Shown in pieces: positions 44,319 to 53,326 of a DNA stretch of 64,000 nt. Positions within the stretch are counted from its first letter, which is position 1; every line of letters starts with the position of its first letter. The position numbers were made by a program, and so were the translations under genes. The notes below the pieces were generated by a model, which saw only the letters and a list, made by a program, of their open reading frames with translations, made no database searches and was not told where the DNA came from. Origin of the DNA: Brachybacterium equifaecis (GTDB lineage: Bacteria; Actinomycetota; Actinomycetes; Actinomycetales; Dermabacteraceae); assembly GCF_023509525.1 (NCBI RefSeq), contig NZ_JAKNCJ010000002.1, forward strand, positions 124,001 through 188,000, in the 5' to 3' direction.

Positions 44319-44391
44319 AAAAAACCCTCCGGCGGACTCAGACGCACCGCGTGGCTCGTGAGAGCCGGTGGCACGAGGTCTCCGTCGGAAG
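44319..44391 (-). terminator. Terminator-like attenuator in rplN leader
   Basis: Read leftward, CTTCCGACGGA (44381-44391) pairs with TCCGCCGGAGG (44326-44336), with one mismatch and one G-U. The loop holds a nested GGCTC-TCAC-GAGCC stem, and the structure ends in GGG plus six U residues (44319-44324). It lies about 100 bases before the rplN start and is one of the few hairpins here with a real U-run. Confidence 0.7.
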
Positions 44392-44466
44392 TCGGACGCT
44401 GCCGTCCGCTTCCTCCCGCAGCGCCGGCCGGGGCCGACGTGATCCGCGGGGATCAGCAACCGTTCA

Positions 44467-44472
44467 AGCATA
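44467..44472 (-). promoter_or_regulatory. Candidate rplN -10 box
   Basis: TATGCT read leftward, with a start predicted near 44460. The -35 is weak (CTACCA at 18 bp). Confidence 0.4.
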
Positions 44473-44575
44473 CGCGAGGCCCGCGCCCCCTGGTAGGGGT
44501 GCGCGGGCCCGGTGCTGTGTCCTTGCTCATGGCAGCGCCCCGTGTGAACGCCGGATCACCGGCTGGCGAGCCGCT

Positions 44576-44617
44576 CCCCCGCTCCCCCGCGCCTGCAGGG
44601 GCACGGGAGAGCGGGGG
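44576..44617 (-). terminator. Terminator after MHS transporter
   Basis: CCCCCGCTC and GAGCGGGGG pair as the outer stem, with further GC-rich pairing inside. It lies 36 bases past the transporter stop. Confidence 0.6.
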
Positions 44618-44652
44618 ACGGATCAGGCGGTCGCCGGGTCGATCACTCGGCC

Positions 44653-46242
44653 CTAGTCGTCCAGCTCGCCGACGATCACCGGGGCCGCCGGGGTGCCGGG
44701 GATCGGCATCTCCGCCACATCCAGCAGGGGGTTCTCCTCCTGGCCCTCGACGATCTCCACGGCCTCCGCCGTCGTCTCGACCGTGGGGAACGACCCCAGC
44801 AGCGGGCGCTGCGCGGTCTCGCGCATGCACAGCACTGCGATCCCGCCAAGGACGCCGAAGCCCATGATCCAGAACGCCGGCATGTACGAGTTCCCGGTGA
44901 GGTCGACCAGGTACTGCGAGATCAGCGGGGTCGTCCCGCCGAAGAGGGAGACCGAGATGTTGTAGGCGATCCCCATCGCGCCGTAGCGGCTCGCCGTGGG
45001 GAAGAGCGCGGGCAGCGTCGCCGCACTGCCGGCGATCCACATCGCGACCGGGAGCGCCACGATGAACATCGCGCCCTGGATGGCCCAGAACGATCCGAGG
45101 TGCATGACGGCGAAGGCCGGCGCGATCAGCGCAACGCTCGCGAAGGCAGCGCCGAGGTACACCTTCCGGCGGCCGATCCTGTCCGACAGCTTCCCGAACA
45201 GCGGGATGCCGATCGCCAGCGCGATCAGCGCCGGGATCGTGGCCGCCGCGCTCACCATCTCGTTGTAGCCGAACTGCCCGCCGAGGTAGGTGGGCATGTA
45301 GCTGGTCAGCGCGTAGCCCGCGGTGTTGGTCGCCGCGACGATCGCGATCGCGATCAGCAGCTCCCGCCAGTGCCAGCGGAGGATGCCGCCCACGCCCTTG
45401 CGCATCCCGATGGCCGAGGGGTCGGCCTCATCGGGGTGGACGACCGGAGCCGGAGCGGCATCGGTGTCCTCGAACGCCGGGGTCTCGGGGATCCGGGCCC
45501 GCAGGTAGATCGCGACCGCGCCCAGCGGAATGGCGAGGAGGAACGGGATGCGCCAGCCCCACTCGGCCATCGCATCGGGACCGCCCACCTGGACGGCAAG
45601 CAGGTGCGTGAGCGCCACGCTGCCCGCGCCCGCCGCGAAGCCCAGGTAGCTGCCCACGTCGAGGAACGAGGAGTAGTAGCCGCGCTTGCGATCCGGGGAG
45701 AACTCGGCGACGTAGGTGGTGGCGCCGGCGTACTCGCCTCCGGTGGAGAAGCCCTGGATGAGCTTCAGCGCATACAGCGCGAAGGCCGCCCAGATGCCGA
45801 CCTGCTCGTACGTCGGCAGCACGCCGATCAGCGCGGTGGCGATCGCCATCATCGCCATCGTGAAGAACAGGACCTTCTGCCGACCGATCCGGTCCCCGAG
45901 GGGGCCGAGGACGACCCCGCCGAGGGGGCGCACGAGGAAGCTGACGGCGAAGGCCAGCAGGCTCAGCAGGAGGTCGAGGCTCTCATCGCCCGTGTCGAAG
46001 AAGAGCTCGGCGAGGAGGATTGCCATGTAGCCGTACACGCCGAAGTCGAACCACTCCATGAAGTTGCCGACGACGGTGCCGCCGATCGCGGTGCGGATCT
46101 TCGAGGTGTTCACGACGAGGACATCGTCGACCTCGAGCCGCTGCTCGCGCTGCCGGCGCCAGCGGCGCGACCGCGGCGGGCGCGCCCCCGACGGGGAGGG
46201 CTCCTGGTTCTGGGCGTGCGAGGGCATGGTCGATGGGGGCAT
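44653..46242 (-). CDS. MHS family MFS transporter (ProP-like)
   Basis: A 529-aa 12-TM symporter of the metabolite:H+ symporter family (ProP, KgtP, ShiA relatives). TM1 begins GGTVVGNFMEWFDFGVYGYMA, and the family loop DRIGRQKVLF between TM2 and TM3 is repeated as DRIGRRKVYL. GFSTGGEYAGATTYV is typical of MHS. Start ATG 46242 has GGAAAG upstream; ATG 46257 is possible. The substrate could be proline, betaine or a carboxylate. Its position between rpsQ and rplN is odd; its own promoter and terminator suggest independent expression. Confidence 0.9.
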   Translation of the reverse strand: MPPSTMPSHAQNQEPSPSGARPPRSRRWRRQREQRLEVDDVLVVNTSKIRTAIGGTVVGNFMEWFDFGVYGYMAILLAELFFDTGDESLDLLLSLLAFAVSFLVRPLGGVVLGPLGDRIGRQKVLFFTMAMMAIATALIGVLPTYEQVGIWAAFALYALKLIQGFSTGGEYAGATTYVAEFSPDRKRGYYSSFLDVGSYLGFAAGAGSVALTHLLAVQVGGPDAMAEWGWRIPFLLAIPLGAVAIYLRARIPETPAFEDTDAAPAPVVHPDEADPSAIGMRKGVGGILRWHWRELLIAIAIVAATNTAGYALTSYMPTYLGGQFGYNEMVSAAATIPALIALAIGIPLFGKLSDRIGRRKVYLGAAFASVALIAPAFAVMHLGSFWAIQGAMFIVALPVAMWIAGSAATLPALFPTASRYGAMGIAYNISVSLFGGTTPLISQYLVDLTGNSYMPAFWIMGFGVLGGIAVLCMRETAQRPLLGSFPTVETTAEAVEIVEGQEENPLLDVAEMPIPGTPAAPVIVGELDD

Positions 46243-46503
46243 CGAACTGCTTTCCATGAGGCTGTGTGCGCGAGGGGCCGCTCCGCAGGGCTCTCGCTCC
46301 GGGGGTGCCGGCTGCGTGAGCCTGCGCGGCGCTTCCTGCCTCGCCATCGTGCTCGGCGCGCTCCGCGGTCGCGTCCTGCGCGACCCGGACCGCCAGAGCA
46401 CGGCACGGCGCTCCACGTTACCGCCCAAAAGCCGCCGGTTCCAGGCGAAGGCGCGACATCGCCCGGGGACCGTGGCATTCCTCCCAGTCGGCTGCGCGGG
46501 GGG

Positions 46504-46573
46504 ATGCGGACGGGGCGAGGCGGACGGGGCGAGATGGACGGGGCGAGGCGGACGGGGCCACGCGGACGGGGCG
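46504..46573. repeat. Five 14-bp tandem repeats
   Basis: Five abutting units of the form ANGCGGACGGGGCG at 46504, 46518, 46532, 46546 and 46560; the third unit has AT in place of GC. A minisatellite with no hairpin of its own. Confidence 0.8.
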
Positions 46574-46617
46574 ATGCAGATCCGCCGTCCGCAGCTCCGC
46601 GCCCCCGCAGACAGCGA

Positions 46618-46651
46618 GAAGCCGGGCACCCCCGAAGGGATGCCCGGCTTC
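46618..46651 (-). terminator. rpsQ terminator hairpin
   Basis: Perfect GAAGCCGGGCA / TGCCCGGCTTC stem 33 bases after the rpsQ stop, showing that the S10 transcript can end here rather than running into the spc genes. Confidence 0.75.
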
Positions 46652-46683
46652 CGGGTGCTCAGCTGGTCACGAGGACCGGCCGA

Positions 46684-46992
46684 TCACTTGGCCTTGTCGA
46701 GGACCTCGACCAGGCGCCAGCGCTTGGAGGCGCTGAGCGGCCGGGTCTCCATGATCAGGACGAAGTCGCCGATGCCGGCGACGTTCTCCTCATCGTGGGC
46801 CTTGAACTTGTGGGTCTGCTTCATGACCTTGCCGTAGAGGGCGTGCTTCACACGCTCCTCGACCTCGACGACGATGGTCTTGTCCATCTTGTCGGAGACG
46901 ACGTAGCCGCGCAGCGTCTTGCGGTAGGGACGCTCGTGGGAGGAGGCGTGAGCCCCTTCCACAGCGAGATCCTCGGTGAGCTTCTCGTTCAT
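46684..46992 (-). CDS. rpsQ: Ribosomal protein S17
   Basis: A 102-aa 30S assembly protein with the OB-fold core [22 protein letters not shown] and [29 protein letters not shown] 46992 is preferred because AGGA lies upstream; an in-frame GTG at 47019 overlaps the rpmC stop and would add nine residues. Last gene of the S10 block, followed by its own terminator. Confidence 0.95.
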   Translation of the reverse strand: MNEKLTEDLAVEGAHASSHERPYRKTLRGYVVSDKMDKTIVVEVEERVKHALYGKVMKQTHKFKAHDEENVAGIGDFVLIMETRPLSASKRWRLVEVLDKAK

Positions 46993-47015
46993 CTGTCCTG
47001 TTCCTCGCTTCGCGG

Positions 47016-47246
47016 TCACTCGGCGCCCGGAGCCTGGCGGATGCCCAGCTCGCGCTCGCGCAGAATCGTGTAGATCCGCGCGATGTCCTTCTTGACGGAG
47101 CGCAGACGGCCGGAGCTCTCGAGCTGGCCGGTGGCGGACTGGAAGCGGAGCTTGAACAGCTCGTCCTTGGCCTTGGCCAGCTCGTCGGCCAGCTTCTGGT
47201 CGTCGAGCTTGTCGAGCTCCTCAGCGGTGAGCTTGGTTGCTGCCAT
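47016..47246 (-). CDS. rpmC: Ribosomal protein L29
   Basis: A 76-aa two-helix 50S protein at the exit tunnel. [30 protein letters not shown] and the [13 protein letters not shown] helix are typical. Its ATG overlaps the rplP stop (TGATG), so the pair is coupled. Confidence 0.95.
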   Translation of the reverse strand: MAATKLTAEELDKLDDQKLADELAKAKDELFKLRFQSATGQLESSGRLRSVKKDIARIYTILRERELGIRQAPGAE

Positions 47247-47665
47247 CAGATGTCACCACCCTCTCGCGTCAGAATGCGGCACTTCATGGGGAGCTTGTGG
47301 ATCGCCAGGCGCAGAGCCTCGCGAGCCACATCCTCGGGGACACCGGCGATCTCGAACATCACGCGACCCGGCTTGACGTTGGCGATCCACCACTCCACGG
47401 AGCCCTTGCCGGAGCCCATGCGGACCTCGGCGGGCTTCTTGGTGAGCGGGCGGTCGGGGTAGATGTTGATGAACACCTTGCCGCCGCGCTTCATGTAGCG
47501 GGTCATCGCGATACGCGCGGCCTCGATCTGGCGGTTCGTGACGTATGCAGGCGCGAGCGCCTGGATGCCGTACTCGCCGAACGCGAGGTCGTTGCCGCCC
47601 TTGGACATGCCGCTGCGGCCAGGGTGGTGCTGCTTGCGGTGCTTGGTCCTGCGGGGGATCAGCAT
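47246..47665 (-). CDS. rplP: Ribosomal protein L16
   Basis: A 139-aa 50S protein near the A-site tRNA. It begins [24 protein letters not shown] and contains [35 protein letters not shown]. Length and ends match the family. Starts four bases after rpsC. Confidence 0.97.
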   Translation of the reverse strand: MLIPRRTKHRKQHHPGRSGMSKGGNDLAFGEYGIQALAPAYVTNRQIEAARIAMTRYMKRGGKVFINIYPDRPLTKKPAEVRMGSGKGSVEWWIANVKPGRVMFEIAGVPEDVAREALRLAIHKLPMKCRILTREGGDI

Positions 47666-47669
47666 CGGA

Positions 47670-48497
47670 TCAGGCCTCCGTTCCGGACTCGACGGGCGCT
47701 GCGGCCTGCTGCTCGGCGGGAGCGGAGGTCTGCGGGGCAGCCTCGTCCTGACGGGCGGCGGCGTTGCGCTCGTTGCGACGGCCGCGGGGACGCTCGGCGC
47801 GCGGGCCGCGAGCGCCGGAGCGCGGGGCCTGCGAGGCGGCCTGGGCCGCGAGCTCCTTGGCGGTGACGTCGCCCTTGTAGATCCACACCTTCACGCCGAT
47901 GCGGCCGAAGGCGGTGCGGGCCTCGTAGAACCCGTAGTCGATGTTCGCGCGGAGGGTGTGCAGGGGCACACGGCCTTCGCGGTAGAACTCGCTGCGGCTC
48001 ATCTCGGCGCCGCCGAGGCGGCCGGAGACCGCCACGCGGATGCCCTTGGCGCCGGCGCGCTGCGCCGACTGGATGCCCTTGCGCATCGCACGGCGGAAGG
48101 ACACGCGAGCAGCGAGCTGCTCGGCGATGCCCTGCGCCACCAGCTGGGCGTCGGCCTCGGGGTTCTTGACCTCGAGGATGTTCAGCTGGATCTGCTTGCC
48201 GGTGAGCTTCTCGAGCTCACCGCGGAGACGCTCGGCCTCCGCGCCGCGGCGACCGATCACGATGCCCGGGCGGGCGGTGTGCAGGTCGACGCGGACTCGG
48301 TCACGGGTGCGCTCGATCTCGACCTTGGAGATGCCGGCGCGCTCGAGCCCGTCGGACATGAGCTTGCGGATCGCGACGTCTTCCTTCACGTAGTCGCGGT
48401 ACCGCTGCCCCTCCTTCGAGGAATCGGCGAACCAACGGCTGGTGTGCTCCGTGGTGATCCCGAGGCGGAAACCGTTGGGATTGACCTTCTGGCCCAT
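47670..48497 (-). CDS. rpsC: Ribosomal protein S3
   Basis: A 275-aa 30S head protein at the mRNA entry. It begins [18 protein letters not shown], carries the KH domain with [13 protein letters not shown], and has the C-terminal [12 protein letters not shown] 60-residue Arg/Ala/Gln-rich tail follows, longer than in E. coli. ATG 48497 is set by the family N-terminus. Confidence 0.97.
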   Translation of the reverse strand: MGQKVNPNGFRLGITTEHTSRWFADSSKEGQRYRDYVKEDVAIRKLMSDGLERAGISKVEIERTRDRVRVDLHTARPGIVIGRRGAEAERLRGELEKLTGKQIQLNILEVKNPEADAQLVAQGIAEQLAARVSFRRAMRKGIQSAQRAGAKGIRVAVSGRLGGAEMSRSEFYREGRVPLHTLRANIDYGFYEARTAFGRIGVKVWIYKGDVTAKELAAQAASQAPRSGARGPRAERPRGRRNERNAAARQDEAAPQTSAPAEQQAAAPVESGTEA

Positions 48498-48510
48498 CTG
48501 GGGTTCCTCC

Positions 48511-48864
48511 TTACTTGTTCGCGGGAGCGACCACCACGGTGACGTGGCTGGTTCGCTTCTTGATCTGGAAGGCACGACCCTGAGCTCGCGGCTGGAACCG
48601 CTTCATGGTCGGACCCTCATCGACGAATGCGGCGGAGACGATGAGCTCGCGCTCATCGAAGCGCTCCCCCGCCTGATCGGCCTTCACACGCGCGTTCGCG
48701 ATCGCGGACTTCACGAGCTTCAGGACGGGCTCGGACGCTGCCTGCGGGGCGAACCGCAGGATGTCCTCAGCCTCAGCCGTGCTCTTGCCACGAATCAGGT
48801 CCACAACGCGCCGGGCCTTCATGGGCGTCATGCGGAGATACCGCACCTGCGCCTTGGCTTCCAT
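48511..48864 (-). CDS. rplV: Ribosomal protein L22
   Basis: A 117-aa 50S tunnel protein. The [27 protein letters not shown] opening and the tunnel hairpin [21 protein letters not shown] are intact. No deletion or insertion of the kind linked to macrolide resistance is seen in the hairpin. Lies 13 bases before rpsC. Confidence 0.97.
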   Translation of the reverse strand: MEAKAQVRYLRMTPMKARRVVDLIRGKSTAEAEDILRFAPQAASEPVLKLVKSAIANARVKADQAGERFDERELIVSAAFVDEGPTMKRFQPRAQGRAFQIKKRTSHVTVVVAPANK

Positions 48865-48904
48865 TGCTGTCCTCTCTTCGAGAAGGGTGCCGTGCTGACC
48901 GGGG

Positions 48905-49186
48905 TCAGCGACGACGACCCTTCTTGTCGTCCTTCTCGTGGCCCTTGAAAGTCCGCGTGGGGGCGAACTCGCCGAGCTTGTGGCCGACCATCGACTCGGT
49001 GACGAACACCGAGACGTGCTTGCGACCGTCGTGCACTGCGAAGGTGTGGCCGAGGAAGTCCGGCGTGATCACCGAACGACGCGACCAGGTCTTGATGACG
49101 TTCTTGCTGCCCTTCTCATTGGCGACGTCCACCTTCTTCTGCAGGTGGTCATCGACAAAGGGGCCCTTGGAGATACTGCGAGGCAT
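48905..49186 (-). CDS. rpsS: Ribosomal protein S19
   Basis: A 93-aa 30S head protein. It begins [19 protein letters not shown] and contains [32 protein letters not shown], ending in a basic [12 protein letters not shown] tail. Lies 15 bases after rplB and 40 before rplV in the S10 operon. Confidence 0.97.
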   Translation of the reverse strand: MPRSISKGPFVDDHLQKKVDVANEKGSKNVIKTWSRRSVITPDFLGHTFAVHDGRKHVSVFVTESMVGHKLGEFAPTRTFKGHEKDDKKGRRR

Positions 49187-49201
49187 AGTTCAGCTTCCCT
49201 A

Positions 49202-50038
49202 TCAGCGCTTCTTGCCGGTACGGCGGCGGCGGACGATGAGCTTGTCGCTCTCCTTGCCCGGACGCCGCGTGCGGCCCTCGGGCTTGCCCCACGGCGACAC
49301 GGGGTGGCGACCACCGGATGTGCGGCCCTCGCCGCCACCATGCGGGTGATCGACCGGGTTCATGACGACGCCGCGCACGTGAGGGCGCTTGCCCTTCCAG
49401 CGCATGCGTCCGGCCTTGCCCCAGTTGATGTTCGACTGCTCGGCATTGCCGACCTCGCCGATGGTGGCGCGGCAGCGCGCATCCACGTTGCGGATCTCGC
49501 CGGAGGGCATGCGCAGCTGCGCGAAGCGGCCCTCCTTGGCGACGAGCTGCACCGAGGCGCCGGCCGAGCGCGCGATCTTCGCGCCGCCGCCGGGGCGGAG
49601 CTCGATCGCGTGGATGACCGTGCCCAGGGGGATGTTCTTCAGGGGGAGGTTGTTGCCGGGCTTGATGTCCGAGCCGGCTCCGTTCTCCACCCAGTCGCCC
49701 TGGCGCAGCTTGGCGGGAGCGAGGATGTACCGCTTCTCGCCGTCCGCGTAGTGCAGCAGCGCGATGCGCGCGGTGCGGTTGGGGTCGTACTCGATGTGAG
49801 CGACCTTGGCGTTGACGCCGTCCTTGTCATGGCGACGGAAGTCGATGACGCGGTAGGCGCGCTTGTGGCCGCCGCCGCGGTGACGCGAGGTCACGCGGCC
49901 GTTGTTGTTGCGACCACCGGTCTTGTGGATCGGTCGGACCAGCGACTTCTCCGGCGTGGACCGGGTGATCTCGACGAAGTCGGCGACGCTCGAGCCGCGA
50001 CGGCCCGGCGTTGTCGGCTTGTGCTTGCGAATTCCCAT
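49202..50038 (-). CDS. rplB: Ribosomal protein L2
   Basis: A 278-aa 50S protein needed for peptidyl-transferase centre assembly. It begins [15 protein letters not shown] and contains [15 protein letters not shown] and the C-terminal [26 protein letters not shown]. Length equals the family norm. Starts 45 bases after rplW. Confidence 0.98.
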   Translation of the reverse strand: MGIRKHKPTTPGRRGSSVADFVEITRSTPEKSLVRPIHKTGGRNNNGRVTSRHRGGGHKRAYRVIDFRRHDKDGVNAKVAHIEYDPNRTARIALLHYADGEKRYILAPAKLRQGDWVENGAGSDIKPGNNLPLKNIPLGTVIHAIELRPGGGAKIARSAGASVQLVAKEGRFAQLRMPSGEIRNVDARCRATIGEVGNAEQSNINWGKAGRMRWKGKRPHVRGVVMNPVDHPHGGGEGRTSGGRHPVSPWGKPEGRTRRPGKESDKLIVRRRRTGKKR

Positions 50039-50083
50039 GGTGGGGTTCCCTCAGACTCTCTACGGCTCTCGGCGGTCAGTCGC

Positions 50084-50386
50084 TCAGGCGACCGACCCTC
50101 CGAAGATGTCGATGGTTCCGGAAGTCAGGGTGACGACGGCGCGCTTGGTGTCCTTGCGCTTGCCCGTCCCGAAGCGCGTGCGACGCGACTTCCCCTGGCG
50201 GCTGATCGTGTTCACCGAGGCGACCTTGACGTCGAAGATCTTCTCGACGGCGATCTTGATCTCGGTCTTGTTGGCGCGGGGGTCCACCAGGAAGGTGTAC
50301 TTGCCCTCGTCCATCAGTGCGTAGCTCTTCTCAGAGACGACCGGGGAGCGCAGGACGTCGCGCGGGTCCTTGTTCAGCGTGCTCAC
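50084..50386 (-). CDS. rplW: Ribosomal protein L23
   Basis: A 100-aa 50S protein at the tunnel exit, where SRP and trigger factor dock. [35 protein letters not shown] is typical. The GTG start overlaps the rplD stop (GTGA), so the two are coupled. Confidence 0.97.
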   Translation of the reverse strand: MSTLNKDPRDVLRSPVVSEKSYALMDEGKYTFLVDPRANKTEIKIAVEKIFDVKVASVNTISRQGKSRRTRFGTGKRKDTKRAVVTLTSGTIDIFGGSVA

Positions 50387-51081
50387 TTGGACTCCTCCTC
50401 AGCGCCCGCGGTCTTCGCAGCGGCGAAGGACGACGTGGGCAGCGACAGGGTGGCGCGGGCGATGAAGTCCTCCAGCGCACCGGTGGTGAACACGACGTCG
50501 TCGCTTCGCATGACGTCGTAGGTGTTCAGCTGGTCCGCGAACAGGACGTGCGCGGCCGGCAGGTTGCGGGCGCTCAGGGCGCCGAGCTCATCGTCGCGGC
50601 GCAGGACCACGAGGACGTGCTTGCGATCCGAGATGTGCCCGATCGTGGTGCGCGCAGCCTTGGTCGAGGCCGAATCGCCCTCGAGCAGCGCGGTGATCAC
50701 GTGGATGCGCGCGTTGCGCGCGCGATCCGAGAGGGCACCGCGCAGGGCGGCGGCCTTCATCTTCTTCGGGGTGCGCTGGTCGTAGTCGCGCGGGACGGGC
50801 CCGTGCACGACGCCGCCGCCGGCGAACTGAGGAGCGCGGATCGAGCCCTGACGAGCCCGGCCGGTGCCCTTCTGCTTGTACGGCTTGCGGCCGCCGCCGG
50901 AGACCTCGGCGCGGGTCTTGGTCTTGTGCGTGCCCTGGCGTGCAGCTGCGAGCTGCGCCACGACGACCTGGTGGATCAGCGGGACGCTGGTCTGGACATC
51001 GAAGATCGACGCAGGCAGCTCAGCCGTGCCGGACTTCTTGCCGGCCGGATCGAGCACGTCGACGGTCAGATTCTCTGCCAT
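50383..51081 (-). CDS. rplD: Ribosomal protein L4
   Basis: A 232-aa 50S tunnel protein; in E. coli L4 is also the autoregulator of the S10 operon. The internal loop [34 protein letters not shown] is intact. Starts five bases after rplC and overlaps rplW. The C-terminus has a variable Ala/Glu-rich extension. Confidence 0.97.
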   Translation of the reverse strand: MAENLTVDVLDPAGKKSGTAELPASIFDVQTSVPLIHQVVVAQLAAARQGTHKTKTRAEVSGGGRKPYKQKGTGRARQGSIRAPQFAGGGVVHGPVPRDYDQRTPKKMKAAALRGALSDRARNARIHVITALLEGDSASTKAARTTIGHISDRKHVLVVLRRDDELGALSARNLPAAHVLFADQLNTYDVMRSDDVVFTTGALEDFIARATLSLPTSSFAAAKTAGAEEESK

Positions 51082-51086
51082 CGGTC

Positions 51087-51767
51087 TCAGGCCTCCTTCG
51101 CGGGAGTCTTGACAGCCGAGCGGACGAGCACGAGGCCGCCCTTGGGGCCGGGGACGGCACCCTTGACGAGCACGAGGCCCTTCTCGACGTCGACCGCGTG
51201 AACGGTCAGGTTCTGGACACTGGTGCGGGCGTTGCCCATGCGGCCTGCCATGCGCATGCCCTTGAAGACACGGCCCGGCGTGGAAGCGCCGCCGATGGAG
51301 CCCGGCTTGCGGTGGTTGCGGTGCGCACCGTGCGATGCGCCGACGCCGGAGAAGCCGTGGCGCTTCATGACGCCCGCGGTTCCCTTGCCCTTGCTGGTGC
51401 CGACGACGTCGACCTTCTGGCCCGCCTCGAAGATCGAGGCGTCGATCTCCTGGCCGAGCGAGAAGCCGGAGGCGTCGTTGGTGCGCAGCTCCACGAGGTG
51501 GCGGCGCGGGGTCACGCCCGCCTTCTCGAAGTGGCCGCGCAGGGGCTTGGAGACCTTGCGGGGATCGATCTGCCCGTAGGCGATCTGGACTGCGTCGTAG
51601 CCGTCGGTCTCGACGGAGCGCACCTGGGTGACGACATTGGGCCCAGCCTGGACCACGGTCACGGGAACGAGCTTGCCGCTCTCATCCCAGACCTGGGTCA
51701 TGCCGAGCTTGGTGCCGAGCACGCCGGCGACGGCGCGGGCTGCCTGCCCTGTCAGTTCGTTGCTCAT
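51087..51767 (-). CDS. rplC: Ribosomal protein L3
   Basis: A 226-aa 50S protein that reaches into the peptidyl-transferase centre. [15 protein letters not shown] and the extension [34 protein letters not shown] are typical. Starts 11 bases after rpsJ. Confidence 0.97.
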   Translation of the reverse strand: MSNELTGQAARAVAGVLGTKLGMTQVWDESGKLVPVTVVQAGPNVVTQVRSVETDGYDAVQIAYGQIDPRKVSKPLRGHFEKAGVTPRRHLVELRTNDASGFSLGQEIDASIFEAGQKVDVVGTSKGKGTAGVMKRHGFSGVGASHGAHRNHRKPGSIGGASTPGRVFKGMRMAGRMGNARTSVQNLTVHAVDVEKGLVLVKGAVPGPKGGLVLVRSAVKTPAKEA

Positions 51768-51778
51768 CTCAACCTGCC

Positions 51779-52087
51779 TCAGAGCTTGATCTCGATGTTG
51801 ACGTCCGCCGGCAGATCGAGGCGCATCAGCGAATCCACGGCCTTGGGCGTGGGATCGACGATGTCGATCAGTCGCTTGTGCGTGCGCATCTCGAAGTGCT
51901 CACGGGAGTCCTTGTACTTGTGGGGCGAACGGATCACGCAGAACACGTTCTTCTCGGTCGGCAGCGGCACGGGGCCCACCACCGTCGCACCCGCGCGAGT
52001 GACCGTGTCGACGATCTTGCGCGCCGAGCTGTCGATGACCTCGTGGTCGTACGACTTCAGCCGGATGCGGATCTTCTGTCCCGCCAT
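51779..52087 (-). CDS. rpsJ: Ribosomal protein S10
   Basis: A 102-aa 30S protein (NusE) that also acts in antitermination with NusB. It begins [22 protein letters not shown] and contains [38 protein letters not shown] 52087 is the family start. First gene of the S10 operon, with a leader of about 270 nt. Confidence 0.98.
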   Translation of the reverse strand: MAGQKIRIRLKSYDHEVIDSSARKIVDTVTRAGATVVGPVPLPTEKNVFCVIRSPHKYKDSREHFEMRTHKRLIDIVDPTPKAVDSLMRLDLPADVNIEIKL

Positions 52088-52432
52088 GGCGACCTGTCTC
52101 TCTTCTCGTCTGGACTGTTCTGAGCCGGCCCCGTTACCCGAGGATGGGCGTGTCGCCCCGCCGAGGGCGATGAAGCCCATGGCTCTGCGACCGTTGCCGG
52201 CTGGTCTGCGCTCTTCCCTCATTCCGATGCGCTCTCGACGCGTGGGCGCCGTTCGCATCCTGGGGACGGACCTCATCCGGTGATCATTCGCCGCTGCGCC
52301 CTCGAGGAGCGCACGCGGAGAACGGAACCGGGGATGTCGGCCCGCGCAGACAACTCGTACAGTCTGCCACCTGCGTGCGCCTCGTGCCAAGGACCGGAGC
52401 GTCGGTCTGGTCACAGCTCACACTGCGCGGGC
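52088..52432 (-). other. S10 operon leader
   Basis: A 345-base gene-free spacer with the S10 promoter candidate (52361-52390), a GCAGAC...GTCTGC inverted repeat spanning its start site (52346-52367), and a GACCG-GAGCGT-CGGTC-type hairpin just after ngcG (about 52392-52407). The remaining 250 bases form the rpsJ leader, with no structure I can name. Confidence 0.55.
52361..52390 (-). promoter_or_regulatory. Candidate S10 operon promoter
   Basis: Leftward TTGGCA (52385-52390), 18-bp spacer, CAGACT (52361-52366). Spacing matches the rpsL and secY promoters; the -10 differs by one base from TAGACT. Confidence 0.5.
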
Positions 52433-53326
52433 CTACTTGTCCGTCCCGGGGCTGACGCCGGCCTGGATCTGGCGCTGGCACAGCACGTAGACCACGAGCA
52501 CCGGGATCACGGTGATGACGACGGAGGCGAACATGCCGCCCCAGTCGGTGCGGTAGCCCTGCTGGGCCTGCAGGTTCACCAGGCCCTGGGCGAGCACGTA
52601 GTTGTTACGGTCCGTGTTCAGCACGAGCGGCAGCAGGTACTGGTTCCACAGGCCCAGGAAGTTGAAGATCGCCACGGACACGATCCCCGGCCACGCCATC
52701 GGGAGCATGACCTGGAAGAAGGTGCGGAAGTCCCCCGCCCCGTCGATGGCGGCCGCCTCGCTGATCTCCTCGGGGAGGCTGCGGAAGAACGCGTACAGGA
52801 AGAACACCGTGAACGGGAGGGCGAAGGCGACGTAGGCGAGGATCACTCCCACGAGCCCCATGGGCCCCTTGCCGATCAGGCCCATCCCGTTGAGCACGAA
52901 GAACAGCGGGATCACCGCGAGGAAGATCGGGAAGGTCAGCCCCGCGATGAGGCTGTAGTAGATGATCCGGTTCCCGGGGAAGCGGAACCGCGCGAGCACG
53001 TAGGAGCACATCGCCCCCAGCGCCATCACCAGGACCAGGGACACCCCCACGACGATCACCGTGTTCCACAGGTAGTCGCCGATCTGCGCCTCGCGCCACG
53101 CACGGGCGTAGTTGTCCAGGCGCAGCGTCTCAGGCAGGCCGAAGGGGCTGGTGAGGATCTCCTGCGAGCTCTTGAACGACGTGAAGATCATCCACAGCAG
53201 CGGCAGCAGCACGAGCAGCGCCCAGATGCCGAGGACCACGTGCGCGATGATCGCGAATGCGCGATCCGCGCCGCGGACGGCAGGCTTCGCGCGCGCCGCG
53301 GGAGGGGTCTGCGAAGGAGAGTTCAT
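52433..53326 (-). CDS. ngcG: Sugar ABC transporter permease (MalG type, NgcG-like)
   Basis: A 297-aa inner-membrane permease with six TM helices. The MalG-family EAA loop reads EISEAAAIDGAGDFRTFFQVMLPMAWPG and contacts the ATPase. Its ATG overlaps the stop of the other permease (TGATG). No ATPase gene is present, so it probably uses a shared MsiK-type ATPase encoded elsewhere, as is known for many actinobacterial sugar transporters. The name rests on the neighbouring binding protein. Confidence 0.85.
   Translation of the reverse strand: MNSPSQTPPAARAKPAVRGADRAFAIIAHVVLGIWALLVLLPLLWMIFTSFKSSQEILTSPFGLPETLRLDNYARAWREAQIGDYLWNTVIVVGVSLVLVMALGAMCSYVLARFRFPGNRIIYYSLIAGLTFPIFLAVIPLFFVLNGMGLIGKGPMGLVGVILAYVAFALPFTVFFLYAFFRSLPEEISEAAAIDGAGDFRTFFQVMLPMAWPGIVSVAIFNFLGLWNQYLLPLVLNTDRNNYVLAQGLVNLQAQQGYRTDWGGMFASVVITVIPVLVVYVLCQRQIQAGVSPGTDK

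Larger units (their letters stand above)
44217..44652 (-). other. rplN leader and transporter terminator region
   Basis: A 436-base gene-free spacer. From right to left it contains the transporter terminator (44576-44617), a TATGCT -10 box (44467-44472), a branched hairpin with a U6 run (44319-44391), and about 100 bases with small hairpins (TTGCA-GCA-TGCAA near 44305; CCCCGC-TGCG-GCGGGG near 44255) before rplN. Confidence 0.7.
46243..46683 (-). other. rpsQ-transporter spacer
   Basis: A 441-base gene-free spacer. It contains the rpsQ terminator (46618-46651), the 14-bp repeat array (46504-46573) and a TAACGT candidate -10 box (46415-46420, -35-like TGGAAC at 17 bp) that would drive the transporter with a leader of about 165 nt. 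Confidence 0.6.

Noticed and set aside
44217-44470. L10-type ribosomal leader
   Set aside because: The GGAGGGU6 ending recalls other ribosomal leaders, but it precedes rplN, not rplJ, and I cannot align the binding motif.
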